Shown here: piece after piece, positions 6,353 to 11,098 of the stretch | Numbering within the stretch: position 1 is the stretch's first letter | How the letters are laid out: each line of letters starts with the position of its first letter | Source: Bacillota bacterium | GTDB lineage: Bacteria; Bacillota; Clostridia; Lutisporales; Lutisporaceae | Direction: 5' to 3' | NCBI GenBank assembly: GCA_023405875.1 | Contig: JAEXXN010000062.1 | Coordinates: forward strand, 1-11,098 | Length of the DNA stretch: 11,098 nt | Program-made: the position numbers and the translations under genes | The notes under the pieces: generated by a model | Told to the model about the DNA's origin: nothing | The model's input: only the letters and a program-made list of their open reading frames with translations | Databases searched by the model: none

Positions 6353-6358
6353 ATATAT

Positions 6359-6392
6359 GGCTGACGACAGGCAAAACTGTCGTCAGCCTTTT
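6359..6392 (+). terminator. Strong hairpin terminator between convergent genes (inner)
   Basis: GGCTGACGACAG (6359-6370) and CTGTCGTCAGCC (6377-6388) form a perfect 12-bp GC-rich stem over a 6-base loop, followed by TTTT on the plus strand. It lies 8 bp beyond the stop of the GH13 gene on the minus strand and probably blocks read-through from both sides. Confidence 0.85.
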
Positions 6393-6396
6393 AAAT

Positions 6397-8091
6397 TCAA
6401 TTACCGCCTGACAGCCTTATCCATCTTGCCTGGTACGGCAGCATCCGGATACTGCTTCCGTTCACTTCTTCACCGGATATTATGTCAATTCCGCAGCATT
6501 TATATCCTATCGCGTACTCGCTGTCTGAAACATTTACTATGACAATGATTTTTTCATCCCTACCTTTATTGTGCCTTATAAAGCAAAAGGCTCTTTCATC
6601 AAGAAACAGCACCTTCTGGGCTGCAGCAGGGGAAAATGCCGGCTGCCGCCTTCTCAGCCTTATAAGCCTTGAAAACTCCCTGAATACCATGCTCCTTATA
6701 TTTCCGCCGTCCTCAAGCTCCCGGCAAAGCTTTTCATAGCTCAGCTTTTCCCTGTTGATCCTCCTGTTTATCCCGGACTTCTCCGCTCCCTCGTACCAAT
6801 TGCGGGAGCCCAGCAGGCTGTGTATATATATCCCCGGGACCCCTGCTGCCGACAGCAGTATTGCCTGGGCGGCCAGGAAACGGTCCGCTCTTTTTCTGTC
6901 ATCAGGGGAGGCCGGGTCAGTCAGTGCATCCATATAGCTTATGTTAAGCTCGTAGGGTGTTTGGGAACCATCCCTTTCCGACCTGTAGCTTATTTTCCCC
7001 CCATGCCTCAGAGCTGCCTTTATCATCATTTCCTTTTCAACCGCAGTCAGTATGCCTTCAACAGGCCTTATCCCTATGCCGTCATGGGAAGCCAGGAAGT
7101 TGAAATAGGCAGTGCCCTCCGCCAGAGGCGTTTCTTCCAGGGACTCGGCCCATTTGCCCAGCTTCAGAGCATTTCCGCTGATAAAGGAAAAAAGTACAAG
7201 GGGAGGGAGCGGGAATTGGTATACCATATGAGCCTCATCGCTGCCGTTCCCGAAATAGCTTATGTTGTCCCGGTGGGGCACATTGGTTTCGGTTATGAGT
7301 ATGGTACCGGGAAAAACCACGTCCAATACCGCACGCATAAGCTTTACTACCTGATGGGTCTCCGGAAGGTGCATGCAGCAACTTCCCTTTTCCTTCCAGA
7401 CGAAGCCTACGGCATCAAGCCTTATGAAGCGTGCACCCTTATATGCATAGGACAGCAGCACCTCCAATATTTCCAGCAGCAGCTCCGGGCTTTTGAAATT
7501 CAGGTCTATCTGGTCATCGCTGAAGGTGGTCCATACATGCTTTTTGCCTTCCCTTGTTTCAAAAGAAGTTATGAGAGGCACTGTCCTGGGCCTTGTGACC
7601 ATGCTGTAGTCCTCCTCCGGGTCTGCCTCTATGAAATACTCCCTATACTTGCCCTCACAATCCAGAAAGCCCCGGAACCACTTGCTGGACCTGGATATAT
7701 GGTTCACAACCGCGTCAAACATCAGATCATAATCGGCGGCCAGGCTTTTTACATCCTCCCAGGTGCCCAGCTCCCCGCTGACACTATGGTAATCCGAAAC
7801 TGAGAAGCCGTCGTCCGAGGTGCTTGGATACATGGGGAGTATGTGGATCGCAGTTATGGTATCCTTCAGATACCTGTCCGCGAAGCTCTTTAAAGTGCTT
7901 AGAGGCGCATCCCCCTTTCCCCCTATGGAATCACCATAGGTTATCATCATAACATCATTCTCATTCACCCAACCCTTGGAGGCTGCGCGTGCCTTTGATC
8001 TCCAGATGCCGGCAAGCTGCATTATGCTTTCATATACCTCCGGGCCTTTATCCCTGTAAAGAGCCGCGGTCAGCTCACTGATTCGGTACAT
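6397..8091 (-). CDS. GH13 subfamily 18 sugar phosphorylase (sucrose phosphorylase / glucosylglycerate phosphorylase-like)
   Basis: This is a 564-residue TIM-barrel alpha-glucosyl phosphorylase of the GH13_18 type. Such enzymes cleave an alpha-glucoside with phosphate by a retaining mechanism, giving alpha-glucose 1-phosphate in the cytoplasm. Visible motifs are ILPMYPSTSDDGFSVSDY (conserved region I), DAVVNH, the nucleophile Asp226 in FIRLDAVGFVWK, the acid/base Glu268 in ILITETNVPH, and the stabiliser Asp337 in ASHDGIGIRP, followed by the small C-terminal beta domain. Known substrates in the subfamily include sucrose, sucrose 6-phosphate, glucosylglycerol and glucosylglycerate (E. coli YcjM); the acceptor cannot be read from these motifs. 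The neighbouring GH65 and Gfo/Idh genes favour a YcjM-like role. The ATG at 8091 follows AGAGGTGG and removes the conventional RISEL-initial segment's unsupported extension to a TTG at 8118. It overlaps the end of the GH65 gene by 17 bp, so translation is probably coupled. Confidence 0.92.
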   Translation of the reverse strand: MYRISELTAALYRDKGPEVYESIMQLAGIWRSKARAASKGWVNENDVMMITYGDSIGGKGDAPLSTLKSFADRYLKDTITAIHILPMYPSTSDDGFSVSDYHSVSGELGTWEDVKSLAADYDLMFDAVVNHISRSSKWFRGFLDCEGKYREYFIEADPEEDYSMVTRPRTVPLITSFETREGKKHVWTTFSDDQIDLNFKSPELLLEILEVLLSYAYKGARFIRLDAVGFVWKEKGSCCMHLPETHQVVKLMRAVLDVVFPGTILITETNVPHRDNISYFGNGSDEAHMVYQFPLPPLVLFSFISGNALKLGKWAESLEETPLAEGTAYFNFLASHDGIGIRPVEGILTAVEKEMMIKAALRHGGKISYRSERDGSQTPYELNISYMDALTDPASPDDRKRADRFLAAQAILLSAAGVPGIYIHSLLGSRNWYEGAEKSGINRRINREKLSYEKLCRELEDGGNIRSMVFREFSRLIRLRRRQPAFSPAAAQKVLFLDERAFCFIRHNKGRDEKIIVIVNVSDSEYAIGYKCCGIDIISGEEVNGSSIRMLPYQARWIRLSGGN

Positions 8092-10438
8092 ACCCCACCT
8101 CTTCTCTTTTAATAGCAAGCCCGGTTCTCAGTATATATTCCCGCCCATATACCTTGAGCCGGGTTTCACCCTTGTCCCGGGAAGTAACGGCTACACCGTC
8201 CCTGGAAGCATCCACCAGCAGCTTTCTGCCCCTCCAGTATATGCTGTAGCTCATCCGGGACCACTCTTCAGGCAGCATAGGGTCCAGCTCCAGTTGTCCC
8301 TCATTGTTGAAAAAGCCTCCGAAGCCCATTACAGCCGCCATCCATATTCCGCCCATAGCTGCTGCATGTATCCCTGCGTCGGAGGACACGGGATTCTGTC
8401 CCATATCTATGCCGCAGGCAGCCTTGAAGAAGCTGTAGCCATGACCGGTATTTTTGAAATAACAGGCAGCCAGACTGTGTACAGCACTGCTCAGGGAGGA
8501 ATCATGTATTGTACGCTTCTCATAATATTCCCAGGAGGCTTTCATGGTCCTTTCATCAAACAGCCTTCTCATGGTGCAGAGCAGCATGACGACATCAGCC
8601 TGCTTGAGTACCTGCAGGTCAACAATCTGGCTCCTGGTATAATCCAGGAGTATGCTCTGCTTGATATTATCATCTCTGTATTTTCCGATATCGATCTCCT
8701 TCTTGCCCAGAAAGGTATCGTCCTGGGGTATGATCCCGTTGGCATCGGCTTTGGGCAGATACAGCTTTTCTGCGGCAGACAGATATCTATGATACCTTTT
8801 ATCCAGCCCCAGCTTGCCATCCAGACGCCTGAACAGCTCAGGCTGCTCACCGGCCAGCCTGTCATAAAGCTTAAGGGCCGTTGTTATTACATAATGCGCC
8901 ATATAATTGGTATATGCATTGTTGTCGATGTGCTCTGTATATTCATCAGGGCCTATCACATCCCTTATTTCATACCGGCCCTTCCCTTCGTTCCAGGCAA
9001 GCCTGCTGCACCAGAACCATGCACATTCAAAAATCATCTCATAGCCGCAGTCCTTCATAAAAGCTTCATCCCCGGTGGAAAGATAGTACTGCCATACCAC
9101 ATAGGCTATATCAGCCGTTATATGGTGCTCCTTTATACCTGCCCACACCCGGGTAGGCTTGCCTGTAATCACATTCAAGGCAGCCCATTCCGGGGTCTCT
9201 TCCTCTCCGGTAAATGCTGTCTCCCAGGGATACATCGCACCCTCAAAGCCGTATTCCGCCGCTTTCTTCCTGGCACCCTCCAGGTTGTTGTACCTGTATG
9301 TGAGCAGCTGCCTGGCTATCCGGGGTGAATTATACTGGAAGTATGGGAGCATGAACATTTCGGTATCCCAAAATACATGCGCCTTGTAGCCTTCCCCAGT
9401 CAGCCCCTTAGCCCCTATGCTGAACCTTTCGTCATGCGCCGGAGTTGCTATAAGAAGATGGTATTGCGCAAACCGTAATGCGAGCATATCTTCATTATTT
9501 CTGCTTTGAATATCTATTTTCACCGAGTCCCAATAAGCGCCCCACTTCTCTCTGCTTCTTCCGAACAGTACATGGTAACCCTCTTCAAGCATTTCCTTCA
9601 GGTATTCCAGGGAATGCCCTTTTAGCGCTTCCAGACTGTAGTCCTTTATATATTCCTTATCCCTTGAGGTAAAGGCGACCGCTATCTTCTCAAAGGTCAT
9701 ACCTGTATCCTTTTTTGCCCGGAATTCATAAAGGCCGAAGAGCTTCCTCCGGTCCACTCCATATTCTGCCGCTTCAGATATTGCCTGTGCCGGATCGTTC
9801 CCGGCATAGCCCCTGCAGCCGCAGCTGATTACAAAATCTATACGTGATTCGGTAGTCGTCTGCACCAGCTGCATGAATTTCCTGTCGTATACACGCTTCT
9901 CTCCCTCTGCGAAGTGCTGGCTTCCCGAATTGGTCATCCTTCCGTCTATGCCTGTCCTTATTCTTATAACCGCATCTCCGGTCATCGGAGTTATAGTCAG
10001 CCTGAAGGCCGTCACATGCAGGTCGGAAAGGGATACAAAGCGTCTGAACACAAGGCGGAAGCTTTCACCCCCAGGGCTTTCCCACAGTACCTCCCTCACA
10101 AGCTCCGCTTCCTTCAGGTTAAGGTACCTGGAATATTCCACGACTTTACCGGTATCCATGGTAAACAGACCGGAGTTCAGATATATCTGCATCTCTGTAA
10201 AATCGGCTGCATTGGGCAGCTCTGTAACCTCTCCCGGATGGAAGCGGTTATAGGGCCCTGCAACAAAAAAATCCCTTGTCTGTCCCACATAGGTCTCCTC
10301 CAGAGCGGAACGCACCCCAAGGTAACCGTTTCCCAGAGCCATTATGCTTTCGCACTTGCCCTGGTACCTGGAATCGAATTTATCCTCGCACAGGATCCAG
10401 CTCCGGTATTCTCCCACGCCTTTGTCATATCTAAGCAT
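8075..10438 (-). CDS. GH65 inverting alpha-glucoside phosphorylase (kojibiose/maltose/trehalose phosphorylase family)
   Basis: This is a complete GH65 phosphorylase of 787 residues, the usual length. The family cleaves alpha-linked disaccharides with phosphate by inversion, giving beta-glucose 1-phosphate in the cytoplasm. An N-terminal beta-sandwich carries ALGNGYLGVRSALEE and QTRDFFVAGPYNR. The (alpha/alpha)6 barrel carries HVFWDTEMFMLPYF (with WDTE), YPWETA, the general acid Glu499 in IGPDEYTEH, the KQADVVMLL segment at 612-620 and HDSSLSSAVHSLAA, and a beta-sheet C-terminal domain follows. Family substrates include maltose, trehalose, kojibiose, nigerose, glucosylglycerol and glucosylrhamnose. 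I lean towards a kojibiose-phosphorylase-like (E. coli YcjT) enzyme because of the N-terminal motif and neighbours, but this is not proven. The ATG at 10438 has GGGAGG 5 bp upstream; an in-frame ATG at 10459 has none and would overlap the preceding gene. It starts 14 bp after that gene and overlaps the next. Confidence 0.93.
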   Translation of the reverse strand: MLRYDKGVGEYRSWILCEDKFDSRYQGKCESIMALGNGYLGVRSALEETYVGQTRDFFVAGPYNRFHPGEVTELPNAADFTEMQIYLNSGLFTMDTGKVVEYSRYLNLKEAELVREVLWESPGGESFRLVFRRFVSLSDLHVTAFRLTITPMTGDAVIRIRTGIDGRMTNSGSQHFAEGEKRVYDRKFMQLVQTTTESRIDFVISCGCRGYAGNDPAQAISEAAEYGVDRRKLFGLYEFRAKKDTGMTFEKIAVAFTSRDKEYIKDYSLEALKGHSLEYLKEMLEEGYHVLFGRSREKWGAYWDSVKIDIQSRNNEDMLALRFAQYHLLIATPAHDERFSIGAKGLTGEGYKAHVFWDTEMFMLPYFQYNSPRIARQLLTYRYNNLEGARKKAAEYGFEGAMYPWETAFTGEEETPEWAALNVITGKPTRVWAGIKEHHITADIAYVVWQYYLSTGDEAFMKDCGYEMIFECAWFWCSRLAWNEGKGRYEIRDVIGPDEYTEHIDNNAYTNYMAHYVITTALKLYDRLAGEQPELFRRLDGKLGLDKRYHRYLSAAEKLYLPKADANGIIPQDDTFLGKKEIDIGKYRDDNIKQSILLDYTRSQIVDLQVLKQADVVMLLCTMRRLFDERTMKASWEYYEKRTIHDSSLSSAVHSLAACYFKNTGHGYSFFKAACGIDMGQNPVSSDAGIHAAAMGGIWMAAVMGFGGFFNNEGQLELDPMLPEEWSRMSYSIYWRGRKLLVDASRDGVAVTSRDKGETRLKVYGREYILRTGLAIKREEVGYVPNQ

Positions 10439-10452
10439 AATGTCCTCCCATG

Positions 10453-11098
10453 CTACCATTTCACCGGCTGTCCCGTCTCAGAGGAGCTGTACAAAGCATC
10501 AATAAGCCTTTGTATAACGACGCTTTCTTCAGCCTTGTAAAGCGGCTGCCTGTTACATACACAACTGTTTATAAAATCCGAAATGCTTTCATACCATTTA
10601 TCTGCTTCCTTCAGATGCGGAAACTCTATATCGGTAAGTGCCGTATCCGATTCTGAGAATACCTGGAGCGGGAACAATGTAGCTCCCGATTTTTCTCCGA
10701 ACAGGTGAACGTTCATTACCGACGCTTCCTTCATATTCAAGGCAAAAGCAGTCTCCAGATTCAGTGTGGCTCCATTCTTGAAGCGGATGAAACCGAAAAG
10801 GGAGTCCTCAACAGTAAAATTAGTGTGGTCCCAGGACCCCATAAGCCCTATACCCGGCCTGTTCCCTATCTTGCGATGGGCTCCTGCCGCCACATAATCC
10901 GGCTCCGGAAAACCCATAAGGTACATTGCCGTGTCAAGCATATGTATCCCTATATCAATAAGGGGGCCTCCCCCCTGTATTTCTTTATTTATAAAGCTGC
11001 CCCAGCCGGGTATGCCTCGCCTCCGAACGGCCTGGACCCTGGCGGCATATATTTCCCCGAAGTCCCCCCTGTTTATAAGCCCTTTCAGCTCCTTTACC
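10453..11098 (-). CDS. Gfo/Idh/MocA family oxidoreductase, C-terminal part (5' end outside window)
   Basis: The reading frame is open from the stop at 10453 to the window edge, giving 214 C-terminal residues; the N-terminal Rossmann NAD(P)-binding domain is outside. The substrate-domain motif GGGPLIDIGIHMLDTAMYLMG is the family's hallmark, with the His of DIGIHMLD expected in catalysis and preceded by GDFGEIYAARV. The end, PLYKAEESVVIQRLIDALYSSSETG, is the usual C-terminal helix. Members oxidise or reduce sugars, inositols and glycosides in the cytoplasm. E. coli YcjS, a glucoside 3-dehydrogenase of this family, sits in a cluster with GH65 and GH13_18 enzymes, so a similar role is plausible but unproven. 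An internal ATG at 10941 is not the start, since the conserved motif lies upstream of it. It is the first visible gene of the sugar operon; the GH65 gene follows after 14 bp. Confidence 0.9.
   Translation of the reverse strand, partial: VKELKGLINRGDFGEIYAARVQAVRRRGIPGWGSFINKEIQGGGPLIDIGIHMLDTAMYLMGFPEPDYVAAGAHRKIGNRPGIGLMGSWDHTNFTVEDSLFGFIRFKNGATLNLETAFALNMKEASVMNVHLFGEKSGATLFPLQVFSESDTALTDIEFPHLKEADKWYESISDFINSCVCNRQPLYKAEESVVIQRLIDALYSSSETGQPVKW

Noticed and set aside
8294..9328. Long plus-strand open frame (344 codons) opposite the GH65 gene, and another at 6820-7803 opposite the GH13 gene
   Set aside because: Both are antisense shadows of genes with clear family motifs. The predicted proteins show low-complexity, His/Tyr/Cys-rich composition with no domain.
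10453..10941. Treating the ATG at 10941 as the start of the oxidoreductase
   Set aside because: The frame stays open to the window edge, and upstream codons encode the conserved GGGPLIDIGIH motif, so the gene is simply cut by the window.
1..11098. Mobile elements, CRISPR arrays, tRNA/rRNA genes, defence or phage genes
   Set aside because: I looked for transposase or integrase motifs, terminal repeats, regularly spaced repeats and tRNA-like folds and found none.

Overview
The window looks like chromosome from a low-to-moderate GC Clostridia-type Firmicute. The evidence is strong AAAGGAGG-type ribosome binding sites, AT-rich intergenic DNA with sigma-A-like promoters, factor-independent terminators after most units, and a DUF4914 protein. 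I could not search databases, so genus-level placement is open. No RNA genes, insertion sequences, CRISPR arrays or phage genes were seen.

Left part, 1-3000, minus strand: a GlyA-family PLP enzyme (2816-1560) ends in a hairpin terminator. Behind it is a separate unit of two M20 amidohydrolases: a complete one (1346-165) that appears to start at ATT, then the first 44 codons of a second (133 to the window edge). The GlyA-like enzyme and the M20 unit carry near-identical promoter-upstream DNA: two boxes 13 bp apart in both, followed by a shared -10 region whose distance differs by 10 bp, about one helical turn. They are therefore probably co-regulated. The GlyA-like protein keeps the PLP-binding residues but has lost several active-site residues of housekeeping serine hydroxymethyltransferase.

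Middle part, 3000-6400, plus strand: three single-gene units, each closed by a hairpin. They are a 95-residue coiled-coil protein (3301-3588) with inverted repeats upstream, a 626-residue DUF4914 protein with a PEP-carboxykinase-like P-loop (4059-5939), and an unrecognised 48-residue protein (6154-6300) behind a good promoter.

Right part, 6397-11098, minus strand: a tightly packed sugar operon. Its order of transcription is a Gfo/Idh/MocA oxidoreductase (5' end outside the window), a GH65 inverting alpha-glucoside phosphorylase and a GH13_18 retaining sugar phosphorylase. The same three families occur together in the Escherichia coli ycj cluster (YcjS, YcjT, YcjM). The likely job is intracellular phosphorolysis of alpha-glucosides: GH65 yields beta-glucose 1-phosphate, GH13_18 yields alpha-glucose 1-phosphate, and the oxidoreductase acts on a glycoside or sugar. 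The exact substrates cannot be read from the sequence.
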